A stretch of DNA of 64,000 nucleotides, taken from positions 2,875 through 66,874 of the forward strand of contig DIWC01000018.1 of assembly GCA_002423425.1 (NCBI GenBank). The letters are read 5' to 3'. The notes under the pieces are model-generated. The model had not been told where the DNA came from. It ran no database searches and saw only the letters and a program-made list of their open reading frames with translations. Both the position numbers and the translations under genes were made by a program. Origin of the DNA: Peptococcaceae bacterium UBA6116 (lineage in GTDB: Bacteria; Bacillota; Desulfitobacteriia; Desulfitobacteriales; Syntrophobotulaceae). Numbering within the stretch: position 1 is the first letter of the stretch; each line of letters begins with the position of its first letter. Of this stretch, positions 32,967 through 41,762 are shown in pieces.

Positions 32967-34796
32967 TTACTTTCCGCCTAAGGCCTTTTGTTTTTCGTGC
33001 CTGAGCCGGGAATGCCTGTCAAGGTATTTTTTACGTAAACGAATGTTGAGAGGAGTTACCTCCACGTATTCATCGTCGTTGATATATTCGAGCGCCTCCT
33101 CAAGTCCGAGAATTTTCGGAGGTTCGAGTCTTAAACTTTCATCAGCGCCGCTTGACCGCGTGTTGGTCATTTGCTTTTTACGGGTAATGTTAACATCAAT
33201 GTCCTGTTCCCTGGTACTTTCGCCGATGATCATCCCTTCGTAAACTTTAGTTCCCGGATCAATGAACATTTTGCCGCGATCCTGAAGTTGATAAATTGCA
33301 TAAGCAGTCGACTCCCCAGGATCGGATGCTACAAGGACTCCACGACTTCTTCCCTGGATTTCTCCCTTATAAGGTTTATAGGAGTGGAAAACATGAGCCA
33401 TAATTCCTTCTCCCCTGGTCTCAGTCAGAAAATCCCCGCGAAACCCTATCAATCCGCGGGCAGGAATTAGAAACTCTAAGCGGGTTACGCCACCGGGCAT
33501 ATTGATCAAATTCAACATTTCTGCTCTCCTGGATCCGAGCATTTCGATTACGGTTCCGGTTGCTGTATCGGGTACATCACAAGTCAGATGTTCAAACGGT
33601 TCGCATTTAACGTCATTAATTTCTTTTATTATTACTTCGGGCTTGGAAACCTGAAGTTCAAAACCTTCCCGGCGCATATTTTCAATCAAGATCGAAAGGT
33701 GAAGTTCTCCGCGGCCCGAGACCTGAAAGGAATCAGTGGTGTCTGTTTCCTCGACGCGCAAACTAACGTTGGTTTCCACTTCTTTGAACAGCCTTTCCCG
33801 GAGTTTCCGTGAGGTGACATGTTTGCCTTCCGTTCCTGCCATAGGACTGGTGTTAACCATAAATAACATTGACAGGGTCGGTTCATCGATATCAATGGTC
33901 GGGAGCCCTTCAGGGTTTAGGGCATCGGTTATTGTTTCTCCGATATTAATATTGGGAATACCGCTAACAGCTACAATATCGCCTGCGTCAACCTCGGGTA
34001 CATCAACTCTGTTCAAGTTCTCGAAGGTGAAAACTTTGCCAACCTTTACTTTTTCCAGAGACGAATCTCTTTTTACAACTGCAACCTGGGAATTGGCAAT
34101 AAGTTTACCGCGTATGATCCGGCCGATAGCAATTTTACCTAGATAATCGTTATAGTCCAGGGTTGTTACAAGCATCTGTAAAGGACTATCGGGATAAGAT
34201 TCGGGAGCAGGAATCTCTTTTATGATGGTTTCAAATAACGGCACCAAATCCTCGGCCATATCCACCGGCTCATAACCGGCGATTCCCTGGCGGGCGGAAG
34301 TATAGACCACAGGAAAGTCGAGTTGCTCTTCGGTAGCACCTAATTGTAAAAACAATCCCAGGACCTCATCCACAACTTCATAAGCACGGGCATCCGGACG
34401 ATCAGTTTTATTGATAACTACGATAGCCTTAAGGTTAAGTTCCAAAGCTTTGCGCAGAACAAACTTGGTCTGGGGCATTGGACCCTCAAAAGCATCTACA
34501 ACCAATAGAACTCCATTAACCATTTGCAGAACACGTTCGACCTCACCGCCAAAATCTGCATGTCCTGGCGTATCAACAATATTAATTTTCGTACCTTGCC
34601 AAGTGACTGAAGTGTTTTTGGCAAGGATTGTAATCCCACGCTCTTTTTCGAGATCGTTGGAGTCCATAATTCGTTCTTCGACCTTTTCATTGGCCCGGAA
34701 TACTCCGCTTTGTCTAAGCATTACATCCACTAGACTTGTTTTGCCATGATCGACGTGAGCAATAATTGCGATATTTCTTAAATTTTCAGCTTGCAT
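32967..34796 (-). CDS. typA: Ribosome-associated GTPase TypA/BipA
   Basis: This 609-residue translational GTPase starts RNIAIIAHVDHGKTSLVDVM and has DTPGHADFGGEVERV and NKTDRPDAR in the G domain, a beta-barrel domain, two EF-G-like alpha/beta domains and the BipA C-terminal domain. It binds the ribosome and helps 50S assembly under stress or cold. The start ATG has AGGAGAAC behind a long AT-rich leader. It is transcribed alone. Confidence 0.97.
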   Translation of the reverse strand: MQAENLRNIAIIAHVDHGKTSLVDVMLRQSGVFRANEKVEERIMDSNDLEKERGITILAKNTSVTWQGTKINIVDTPGHADFGGEVERVLQMVNGVLLVVDAFEGPMPQTKFVLRKALELNLKAIVVINKTDRPDARAYEVVDEVLGLFLQLGATEEQLDFPVVYTSARQGIAGYEPVDMAEDLVPLFETIIKEIPAPESYPDSPLQMLVTTLDYNDYLGKIAIGRIIRGKLIANSQVAVVKRDSSLEKVKVGKVFTFENLNRVDVPEVDAGDIVAVSGIPNINIGETITDALNPEGLPTIDIDEPTLSMLFMVNTSPMAGTEGKHVTSRKLRERLFKEVETNVSLRVEETDTTDSFQVSGRGELHLSILIENMRREGFELQVSKPEVIIKEINDVKCEPFEHLTCDVPDTATGTVIEMLGSRRAEMLNLINMPGGVTRLEFLIPARGLIGFRGDFLTETRGEGIMAHVFHSYKPYKGEIQGRSRGVLVASDPGESTAYAIYQLQDRGKMFIDPGTKVYEGMIIGESTREQDIDVNITRKKQMTNTRSSGADESLRLEPPKILGLEEALEYINDDEYVEVTPLNIRLRKKYLDRHSRLRHEKQKALGGK

Positions 34797-35098
34797 TAAG
34801 TTTGTTCTCCTATATAATATAGTATATTTTTAAAATAATTTGCAAAATAAAATGAGATTTGTTAATCTTTTGTTCAATCAAGAAATATTTTATCTTATTT
34901 TAATAATTATTATCGTTTGCCGCTTCCGAGAAGGATATTCAAGGGATGACCTTTAATATTATAATACGTTTGGACATTTTTTCAAATTAAATTTAATTTA
35001 ATTTAATTTAATGTTAATCTGCCATTTAGGACCATTATATATTTAAGGAGAGATATTGCCGTCATATTTGTCGGATATATAATTATGAGGAGATACGA
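34797..35098. other. AT-rich gap between typA and the CHAP gene
   Basis: No gene is seen. The divergent promoters of typA and the CHAP-domain gene must lie here. The stretch contains short tandem AATTT repeats (listed separately) and GGAGAG near 35047, which does not start a frame. Confidence 0.5.
34983..35013. repeat. Tandem AATTT pentamer repeat
   Basis: About five copies of a 5-bp unit (AATTT/TTAAT) stand in the promoter region of the CHAP gene. Copy number could vary by slippage. Confidence 0.7.
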
Positions 35099-35782
35099 AT
35101 GAAGTATGGACAACAAAGAAATCCATTAGCGGTAAGTATTGCCTTGATATTTTTGGCCTTGATTATAGTTTCAGGAAATAGGATTATTTCTAATAAAACC
35201 AATAACCAGATAGATTCAAGCTATGGATTTCAAACTACTTCAAGTACATATAATAATGACAAAAAACAGGATTCAATTATTCATCAAAGTGAGGTCGGGG
35301 CTGGCACAAAAATAGATGAATATAAAGGAGTTGCAGTTTATTCCAATGGTTCTGATTATATGTCCAGTCATGGGCTAAATTATAGCAAAGACGGATATTA
35401 TTACGGCTATAAATGGCAATGTGTTGAGTTTGTAAAACGTTTTTATTACGAAAAGTATAAATATAAAATGCCGGATGGAGCAGGCAACGCCAAATATTTT
35501 TTCAACCCTATGCTGCAACAGGGAGAGCTTAACAAACAAAGGGGATTAGTCCAGTTTCAAAACGGCGGAGATATAAAACCGGCGGCTGACGATCTCTTAG
35601 TATTTACGAAGGGATCCTACGGTCATGTGGCGATAATATGTGATGTAGGTGATGACTGGGTGGAAGTGATTCAACAGAACTCGGAGGTACCTAGGGAAAG
35701 ATTTAAATTGGTAGTGAAAGATGGACGATATACTATTCGCGGAGATAAAGAGCCGGCAGGATGGCTTAGATTAGACATTTAA
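35099..35782 (+). CDS. Membrane-anchored CHAP-domain amidase
   Basis: The 227-residue protein has an N-terminal membrane helix (about 11-29), a polar linker and a CHAP domain: the nucleophile Cys in YKWQCVEFVKRFYYEKY (about 116), His in GSYGHVAIICDV, and EVIQQNSE. CHAP enzymes hydrolyse peptide bonds in peptidoglycan or glutathionylspermidine-type amides; the close match to WQCVEFVRR fits the amidase group. It would act outside the cell. Start is ATG 35099 behind GAGGAGATACGA. Confidence 0.82.
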   Translation: MKYGQQRNPLAVSIALIFLALIIVSGNRIISNKTNNQIDSSYGFQTTSSTYNNDKKQDSIIHQSEVGAGTKIDEYKGVAVYSNGSDYMSSHGLNYSKDGYYYGYKWQCVEFVKRFYYEKYKYKMPDGAGNAKYFFNPMLQQGELNKQRGLVQFQNGGDIKPAADDLLVFTKGSYGHVAIICDVGDDWVEVIQQNSEVPRERFKLVVKDGRYTIRGDKEPAGWLRLDI

Positions 35783-35938
35783 AAGGCATATAATTATCAA
35801 AGAAAGCCGGAAGTTGTTCTTTTGATTTGCGGTATGTTATATTATTTTTAGAATAATATGTTATATTAATATAGATCAGATGGAAATAATAAAATCAGAT
35901 TACAACAGAAAAGCTAGTAATGAAAAGGAGTATCCCTA

Positions 35939-36580
35939 ATGAGAATCCCGAATCATGTCGGCGTAATTCCTGACGGCAATAGAAGATGGGCGGTAAACAA
36001 AGGGCTGCCTAAAGAAATGGGGTACAATGAAGGGTTGCAGCCAGGGTTAAGACTACTGAAACTATGCCAGGAAATTGGGGTTAAAGAGCTGACCTATTAT
36101 GGTTTTACGGTTGACAATACCAAAAGACCTGCTTCGCAAACGAAGGCTTTTGTACAATCCTGTATTGATGCTATAGAGTTAATTGCCAATGAAAATGTAG
36201 CTTTATTGGTAATCGGTAACACTGAATCCAAGATATTTCCAAAAGTTCTCTTGCCATATACCCGCAGAACCAGCTTTGGCAAGGGGGGAATTAAGGTTAA
36301 CTTCTTGGTCAATTACGGCTGGGAATGGGATCTTGGCAATCTTTTGGCCAAAGAGAGCAAACAAAAAAAAATTATTCATTCAATTAAATCTAATAATGTG
36401 TCACGGGTAGATCTTCTCGTACGTTGGGGAGGAAGAAGACGTTTAAGCGGTTTTCTGCCTGCCCAGTGTGCATATGCCGACTTTTATGTAATTGATGATT
36501 ACTGGCCTGACTTTAGGGACGAACACTTCTATGATGCTCTGAAATGGTATGATACTCAGGACATTACTCTTGGAGGCTAA
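35939..36580 (+). CDS. Divergent cis-prenyltransferase (UppS-like)
   Basis: The 213-residue protein belongs to the undecaprenyl diphosphate synthase family: VGVIPDGNRRWAVNKGL keeps the catalytic Asp of the DGNxRxA motif, TYYGFTVDNTKRP matches the FS-x-EN-x-x-R-P region, and YADFYVIDDYWPDF matches the end. It is short by about 35 residues and motif V is altered: RWGGRRRLSGFLP instead of R-T-G-G-E-x-R-x-S. The Glu that helps bind magnesium is replaced by Arg. It is probably a second enzyme with another chain length or role. Start follows AAAGGAGTATCCCTA. Confidence 0.75.
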   Translation: MRIPNHVGVIPDGNRRWAVNKGLPKEMGYNEGLQPGLRLLKLCQEIGVKELTYYGFTVDNTKRPASQTKAFVQSCIDAIELIANENVALLVIGNTESKIFPKVLLPYTRRTSFGKGGIKVNFLVNYGWEWDLGNLLAKESKQKKIIHSIKSNNVSRVDLLVRWGGRRRLSGFLPAQCAYADFYVIDDYWPDFRDEHFYDALKWYDTQDITLGG

Positions 36581-36600
36581 GAAAAATTTGCTGTTACTTC

Positions 36601-36629
36601 TTGACAGGATAGTTTTATAATTGTATTAT
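36601..36629 (+). promoter_or_regulatory. leuA leader promoter
   Basis: TTGACA (36601-36606) and TATTAT (36624-36629) are separated by 17 bases. Transcription would begin near 36636, at the start of the T-box leader. Confidence 0.85.
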
Positions 36630-36635
36630 CTAAAG

Positions 36636-36916
36636 AAATAGGGAAAGAACGATGACAGGGAACAGTAAGACCCTTCGGACTTGTACAGAGAGCCGCTGGC
36701 GGTGCAAAGCGGTCAAGCAAAGGAACTGAACTCCCCCTTGAGTTTCCGGTCGAACCCACTTTTATGGCAGTAGAACCGGACGGATGCTTCTACCGTTAAA
36801 AAGAAGGGGATATCGGAAAGTAATTTCCCGTATCTTTTAGAGTGAACGGCTTAGGTCGTTAATTTGAGTGGTACCGCGAAGCAACCTTCGTCTCAGAACA
36901 GAGACGGAGGTTTTTT
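36636..36916 (+). promoter_or_regulatory. T-box riboswitch, leucine type
   Basis: The leader shows the AGTA/AG-bulge stem I region, the T-box sequence GAGTGGTACCGCGAAGC at 36866-36882 and a terminator stem (AACCTTCGTCTC/GAGACGGAGGTT followed by Ts, 36883-36916). By aligning the distal side of stem I to glyQS (specifier followed by CTTGAG), the specifier codon is CTC, for leucine. Uncharged tRNA-Leu would stabilise the antiterminator and allow leuA expression, which fits the downstream gene. Confidence 0.9.
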
Positions 36917-36923
36917 GACGCGT

Positions 36924-36947
36924 GAAGACCTAGACGGTCTTCACGGG
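36924..36947 (+). other. Perfect hairpin between T-box terminator and leuA
   Basis: CGTGAAGACC and GGTCTTCACG form a 10-bp stem with a 4-base loop. No T-run follows, so it is not a terminator. It could protect the 5' end of processed leuA mRNA. Confidence 0.6.
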
Positions 36948-36982
36948 AGCGGCAAACAATATATAATAAAGGAGAGAAAAAC

Positions 36983-38479
36983 ATGCGTAAATTATATTTT
37001 TTTGATACAACCCTAAGAGATGGTGAACAATCGCTGGGTATAACACTCAACGTTAGAGAAAAATTGGATATCGCTAAACAAATTGTAAGGCTAGGGGTCG
37101 ATATCCTGGAGGCAGGATTCCCCGCATCTTCCCCCGGGGATTTTGAATCGGTAAAGATCATTGCCAAAGAGGTTAAAGGGGCTGTGATCTGCGGTTTGAC
37201 AAGATGCGTAGCTAAAGACATTGATCTTTGCGCCGAAGCTTTACATGAAGCCGAGTACCCAAGAATTCATACAGGTATCGCAGTTTCCCCAATTCATATG
37301 GAGAAGAAGCTCAGGCTTTCGCCGCAACAGGTTATAGACCGGGCTGTTGAAGCGGTCAAACATGCCAAAAGCTATATGAACGACGTAGAATTCTATGCCG
37401 AAGATGCTTCCCGCAGCGAAAAAGATTTTTTGGCTAAAATTCTGACCAGGGTAATTGAGGCTGGAGCTACGGTAGTTAACATTCCTGATACGGTAGGGTA
37501 TGCAACTCCTTGGGAGTTTGGAGAATTAATAACTTATGTCAAGAATAATGTCAAAGACATCGATAGGGTAAAAGTTAGCGTCCACTGTCATAATGATCTC
37601 GGGATGGCTACGGCTAATTCCCTGGCCGGCATAAAGGCCGGTGCTGATCAGGTGGAGGGAACGATCAACGGGATTGGTGAAAGGGCAGGAAACACATCCT
37701 TGGAGGAAGTAATGATGGCTCTATATACGCAGAAACAAAATTACGGAATAGATTTAAATATCCGGACCAAAGAAATTGCTGCTGCCAGCAGGCTGGTATC
37801 CTTAATTACCGGAGTTCCGGTTCCTAACCACAAGGCGATTGTTGGAGCCAATGCTTTTATGCATGCTTCAGGGATTCATCAGGATGGGGTTCTCAAAGAA
37901 ACGCAAACTTATGAAATCATTGATCCCGAAATAATCGGTGTTCCGAGGAGTCAAATCGTATTAAGTGCGAGATCCGGCAGGCATGCTTTGAAGTACCGGT
38001 TGAATGAATTAGGGTACGAAGTTCAGGATTCTGAACTGGAGAAAGTTTATGAGAATTTTCTGCTGCTTGCAGACAAAAAGCAGGAGGTTTATGATGAAGA
38101 CCTTCATGCTTTGATGGGGGTAGCAATGTCCGAACAAAATCAATTTAAAATAAAAAATATTTCGGTAGCTACTTCAGGGACACAATCTGCTATGGCCACC
38201 ATTACCCTCGAATTTGAAGATAAAGAGGTCAAGGATGCTGCGATCGGCAATGGCCCGGTAGATGCGGTTTTCAAAGCGATTGACCGGATTACCGGAAGCC
38301 AGGCTAAGTTGGAAGACTACAGCCTTAAATCTGTAAGCCGAGGAACTGAGGCCCAGGGGAATGCCACAGTTAAGATTGCGTCGGGGACCAAATCTTGTAT
38401 CGGCAAGGGGATAAGTACGGATATAATTTATGCCAGTGCCAAAGCGTATTTAGATGCTGTGTCTAAGCTTAATGCCTAA
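36983..38479 (+). CDS. leuA: 2-isopropylmalate synthase
   Basis: LeuA condenses acetyl-CoA with 2-oxoisovalerate, the first step to leucine. The 498-residue protein has the DRE-TIM catalytic part: FFDTTLRDGEQSLG, VHCHNDLGMATANS metal histidines and GTINGIGERAGN (about 1-270). It also has the C-terminal regulatory LeuA dimer domain (about 360-498) that senses leucine. The Leu T-box upstream and the length favour LeuA over homocitrate or citramalate synthase. Start follows AAAGGAGAGAAAAAC. No other leu genes follow; the next gene is a remnant overlapping the stop by one base. Confidence 0.92.
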   Translation: MRKLYFFDTTLRDGEQSLGITLNVREKLDIAKQIVRLGVDILEAGFPASSPGDFESVKIIAKEVKGAVICGLTRCVAKDIDLCAEALHEAEYPRIHTGIAVSPIHMEKKLRLSPQQVIDRAVEAVKHAKSYMNDVEFYAEDASRSEKDFLAKILTRVIEAGATVVNIPDTVGYATPWEFGELITYVKNNVKDIDRVKVSVHCHNDLGMATANSLAGIKAGADQVEGTINGIGERAGNTSLEEVMMALYTQKQNYGIDLNIRTKEIAAASRLVSLITGVPVPNHKAIVGANAFMHASGIHQDGVLKETQTYEIIDPEIIGVPRSQIVLSARSGRHALKYRLNELGYEVQDSELEKVYENFLLLADKKQEVYDEDLHALMGVAMSEQNQFKIKNISVATSGTQSAMATITLEFEDKEVKDAAIGNGPVDAVFKAIDRITGSQAKLEDYSLKSVSRGTEAQGNATVKIASGTKSCIGKGISTDIIYASAKAYLDAVSKLNA

Positions 38480-38713
38480 TGAAAGAGTTCAATAATTACC
38501 TAATAGAGAATGAGCATATTGGGCTGACCGTTGAGTTATATTTAAAAGACATTCTGCATTATTCAGGCAGAGAAATTCAAAAGCTTACCAGACAGGCAAG
38601 CTTTACATGCTGAATCCATAGTTTTTTCTCATCCTCACGACGAGCGGAAGATCACAGTAAAAGCCCCAATTCCTGAGAAATTCAAATTAATCATAAGAAA
38701 CAAGGAGGAATAG
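38479..38713 (+). pseudogene. RluA-family pseudouridine synthase remnant
   Basis: The frame from ATG 38479 reads ENEHIGLTVELYLKDILHYS, GREIQKLTRQ, the N-terminal S4-like part of RluD-type enzymes. It then shifts frame at GACAGGCAAGC to RQALHAESIVFSHPHDERK, ITVKAPIPEKF, the very C-terminus. The catalytic HRLDxxTSG core is deleted. The repeated AGACAGG-like bases at the join suggest a microhomology deletion. Confidence 0.85.
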
Positions 38714-38724
38714 AAAAACCTTTC

Positions 38725-39552
38725 TTAAAAAATATTTCTTCCGGAAAAGATCTCGAGCATTTCATGCTTTATTCTTTGTTTGATCCTTCTTCTCTTGCTT
38801 GAAGTAAGCTCCTCTTTTTCCGTTCCGAATAAGTAATGGTCAAGGTCAAACTCTTTTAAAAGCATTTTAGTATGAAAGGTATTATCCTGATAAACGTTGA
38901 TGTCAACCATCTGATACTTATTTCTTGTATCTTCCGAGATAAAATTCTGGACAGAATTGATCTTATGGTCGATAAAATACTTTTTGCCGTTTACATCCCT
39001 GGTAAAACCCCGGACACGGTAATCGATCATAGCGATATCGGGTTCAAAACTGGTCAGCAGATAATTTAATGCCCGAAGCGGTGAAATCTGTCCGCAGGTC
39101 GAAACATCAATATCGGCCCGAAAAGTACTGATTCCTTTGTCCGGATGGTTTTCCGGATAGGTATGGACAGTAATGTGACTTTTATCGAGATGGCCGGCTA
39201 TGGCCTCCGAAGCAGGACCAGGGGTTTCACTATCTTGAATTTCTAATGAATCTTGTAGGCACTCCTGATTAATAATTTCATTTTCAGCCACGAGCATGGT
39301 TACACTTGCACCCTGAGGGTCATAGTCCTGGTTAGCGACATTTAAAATGTTAGCTTCAATTATTTCTGCAACGGAAGTAAGAATTTTTACAAGCCGGTCG
39401 GCGTTATATTCCTCATCAATATAAGCAATATATTTCTTGTGTTGGTCCTGACTTAAAGCATAACAGATATCATAAAAATTAAAGCTCAGAGTCTTTGTCA
39501 GGTTATTAAAACCATATAATTTTAATTTTTTATTGATTGGTTGGATTCTCAT
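38725..39552 (-). CDS. speD: S-adenosylmethionine decarboxylase proenzyme
   Basis: SpeD makes decarboxylated SAM for spermidine synthesis. The 275-residue protein is the long E. coli SpeD type. Self-cleavage occurs before Ser125 in HLDKSHITVHTYPE, creating the pyruvoyl group; the catalytic Cys and His follow in VSTCGQISPLRALNYL. ATG 39552 is preceded by GGAGAAGC. No speE is in the window. The gene faces the rluA remnant and is monocistronic. Confidence 0.93.
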   Translation of the reverse strand: MRIQPINKKLKLYGFNNLTKTLSFNFYDICYALSQDQHKKYIAYIDEEYNADRLVKILTSVAEIIEANILNVANQDYDPQGASVTMLVAENEIINQECLQDSLEIQDSETPGPASEAIAGHLDKSHITVHTYPENHPDKGISTFRADIDVSTCGQISPLRALNYLLTSFEPDIAMIDYRVRGFTRDVNGKKYFIDHKINSVQNFISEDTRNKYQMVDINVYQDNTFHTKMLLKEFDLDHYLFGTEKEELTSSKRRRIKQRIKHEMLEIFSGRNIF

Positions 39553-39762
39553 AGCTTCTCCATCTATACAAACGTATAATCTAAAAAATATTTTCTAACA
39601 CAATAGAAAATTATATACTTTTGTTCCGTTGCTTTCAACACAGGAAAAATAAATTAGTAAATTTCATATGATTATTTCTTAGGACGATGCGGTTAGAATA
39701 TTGGTAGAACACCGGTCAATGCGGTATAATTAAAATATGATTTTTTAGCTTGTGAGGAATAA

Positions 39763-40536
39763 ATGAGAATTGGTTTCTTTGACTCAGGAGTTGGCGGGAT
39801 TACGGTGTTATCGGAAGCCCTGAGGCAACTACCGAAAGAAAATTATATATATTACGCTGATACCGACCATGTTCCCTATGGAACAAAAAGCAAGGAAGAA
39901 GTCAAGAAGTTTATCCTGGAAGCAGTTGATTTTATGGCCCGAGAAGGAATCAAAGCCTTGGTCGTGGCCTGCAATACTGCGACCAGCATCGCCATCAATG
40001 ATCTTCGTTCTAAGTATAGTTTCCCTATCTTCGGGATGGAGCCTGCTGTAAAGCCTGCCGTGGAAAGAAACTGCTCCCTAAGGATTATGGTCACGGCGAC
40101 CCCGTTGACTCTTAGAGAAGAAAAATATCAAAACCTGATTACCAAACTTGGTCAGGCCCATATCGTCGATGGGGTGGCTTTGCCTGAGCTTGTGGAATAT
40201 GCGGAGAAATTTATCTTTGATAAACAAATTATCTTTCAATATCTTAGGCAAAGGCTTTCGGCTTATGATCTAAGTAAGTATGGGACTGTCGTTTTAGGAT
40301 GTACGCATTTTCCCTTTTATAAAGACTGTTTTCAGGAAATATTCCCGTCCGGGACAGACATTATTGACGGAAATACAGGGACGGTCAATTATCTAAAAAA
40401 AATACTAATAACCAAAAGTCTATGTGAAGAGGGTCAGGGAAATGTAATTTATTATTCTTCGGGAAAGGAACAGCTTGGAAATATAAGATATGAAAAATAT
40501 TTGAAAATTCTACAAAGTAACAGATTGAAAAAATAA
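39763..40536 (+). CDS. murI: Glutamate racemase
   Basis: MurI supplies D-glutamate for peptidoglycan. The 257-residue protein has FFDSGVGGITVL, the YADTDHVPYGTKS loop, the first catalytic Cys in VVACNTATSIA and the second in LGCTHFPFYKD. These fix the family and the active site. The start ATG follows TGAGGAATAA. It has its own terminator. Confidence 0.96.
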   Translation: MRIGFFDSGVGGITVLSEALRQLPKENYIYYADTDHVPYGTKSKEEVKKFILEAVDFMAREGIKALVVACNTATSIAINDLRSKYSFPIFGMEPAVKPAVERNCSLRIMVTATPLTLREEKYQNLITKLGQAHIVDGVALPELVEYAEKFIFDKQIIFQYLRQRLSAYDLSKYGTVVLGCTHFPFYKDCFQEIFPSGTDIIDGNTGTVNYLKKILITKSLCEEGQGNVIYYSSGKEQLGNIRYEKYLKILQSNRLKK

Positions 40537-40546
40537 AGAGCCCAAT

Positions 40547-40579
40547 AAAACACCTGTTTAAATATGGGTGTTATTTTTT
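40547..40579 (+). terminator. Terminator between murI and DUF190
   Basis: AATAAAACACC and GGGTGTTATTTTTT form a hairpin with T-run on the plus strand and an A-run on the left, so it can end both convergent genes; the DUF190 stop codon lies inside. Confidence 0.8.
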
Positions 40580-40908
40580 GCCGAATATTTTATTATTTCC
40601 ACATCTTCTTGCGTAATTAAACCTACAGTTACTGCTTCATCAAGAAAAGGAAGCAATTTTTCAATATATTCAATACTGTCTACGATCTCGATAACAATAG
40701 GGAGGTCATTAGAAAGATCGAGAATCCGGGCAACTTTTATTCTTGAGGTTGCGCCAAACCCCTCGATACCACGGAAAACAGTTGCACCTGCTAAGCCAAG
40801 TTCTTTTGCTTTTAATACAATCGCATGATAAAGCAGCATTCCCTTATATTTATTTGATTCACCAATATAAATTCTCATACGTCGGGCTTGACCGGAAATT
40901 TTAACCAT
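40558..40908 (-). CDS. DUF190 family protein
   Basis: The 116-residue protein matches DUF190: MRIYIGESNKYKGMLLYHAI, then LGLAGATVFRGIEGFGATSRI, then LSNDLPIVIEIVDSIEYIEK. The fold is PII-like, and genes of this family commonly accompany fluC/crcB, as here. It may sense a ligand linked to fluoride export. It starts behind GGGGGAAAACTC and lies 12 bases after the fluC stop, in the same operon. Confidence 0.88.
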   Translation of the reverse strand: MVKISGQARRMRIYIGESNKYKGMLLYHAIVLKAKELGLAGATVFRGIEGFGATSRIKVARILDLSNDLPIVIEIVDSIEYIEKLLPFLDEAVTVGLITQEDVEIIKYSAKNNTHI

Positions 40909-40920
40909 GAGTTTTCCCCC

Positions 40921-41307
40921 TTACTTCAATAAAAACTGAGTAACGCTCATTCCGAGCCAGACTGCAAACAGACCAAGAACTACACTTCCTAATCCATAGT
41001 ACAAGGCGATCTTAAATTCTCCATTTTTAATAATATTTAAGGTTTCCAGACTAAAGGTTGAGAACGTAGTGAATGCACCCAGAAAACCAATGGAAATGAA
41101 TAGGCGGGTATTGGGATTTAGAACAAGAACTTCTACTCCTAAAACATAAACAATACCTAGCAAAAAGCAGCCTAAAATATTTACGGTAAAGGTACCTAAA
41201 GGGAACGAATGTAGGTACTTCTGGAGAATCCAGGAAGAAAGAGCGTACCTGGCTGCTGCACCCAAGGCCCCTCCTAAGCCAATAATAAGATAGAGCGAAA
41301 AGTTCAA
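40921..41307 (-). CDS. fluC: Fluoride channel FluC/CrcB
   Basis: The 128-residue protein has four membrane helices and the motifs GGALGAAARYALS, PLGTFTVNILGCFLLG and GFLGAFTTFSTFSLE, with the phenylalanine and threonine residues of the fluoride path. FluC dimers export fluoride. The start is the TTG at 41307 after GGGAGGTTATTGAA; an ATG nine codons upstream would overlap this site. No fluoride riboswitch core is seen upstream. Confidence 0.92.
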   Translation of the reverse strand: MNFSLYLIIGLGGALGAAARYALSSWILQKYLHSFPLGTFTVNILGCFLLGIVYVLGVEVLVLNPNTRLFISIGFLGAFTTFSTFSLETLNIIKNGEFKIALYYGLGSVVLGLFAVWLGMSVTQFLLK

Positions 41308-41475
41308 TTCAATAACCTCCCGAAACGGCCGCATAATAATCCGGCCTTCTTTATTTTTCCTAATTATTTATTATCCAATATTAATTACCTTATTTCAATT
41401 ATAGATTTTTAAATAGATTCTACATAGAATAATATGGAAAATAATGTAAAACTTATAGAAAGGAGAAAAAATAGA

Positions 41476-41664
41476 ATGTCACTACTGGGCACAACCGGCG
41501 GATATACCGGCGGATATTATGGCGGGGGTGGTTTTGTAGGAGGATATGGAGGCTGGGGATGGTGGTGGATAATAATTATATTTATTATTTTTATTCTCTT
41601 TATACCGTTCTTCTGGGGCGGTTGGGGCGGCGTCCCCGGATATGGTCCAGGCTGGGGTTACTAA
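41476..41664 (+). CDS. Gly/Tyr/Trp-rich small membrane protein
   Basis: The 62-residue protein has a glycine and tyrosine-rich head (TTGGYTGGYYGGGGFVGGY), a hydrophobic helix (WWWIIIIFIIFILFIPFF) and a GWGGVPGYGPGWGY tail. Its composition recalls YjcZ-type or spore-surface peptides of Firmicutes. The start is ATG 41476 behind AAAGGAG. The next gene ends with a similar GYPGYGPYPYPY tail, so they may act together. The function is unknown. Confidence 0.6.
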   Translation: MSLLGTTGGYTGGYYGGGGFVGGYGGWGWWWIIIIFIIFILFIPFFWGGWGGVPGYGPGWGY

Positions 41665-41762
41665 GCTAAAGACAGTTCGCATGTTGCAAATCCTATAGCA
41701 GAACCATAAACTAAATCAAATTCCAAAATCTGGAATTAAATTAAAAAAGGAGGTAATAACGT

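Noticed and set aside
34411..34749. Long plus-strand frame opposite typA
   Set aside because: It is the antisense frame of a highly conserved GTPase domain, with no start signal.
41308..41475. Fluoride riboswitch upstream of fluC
   Set aside because: I looked for the conserved GGxGATGG core and the CCTGC-type end in the minus-strand leader and did not find them.
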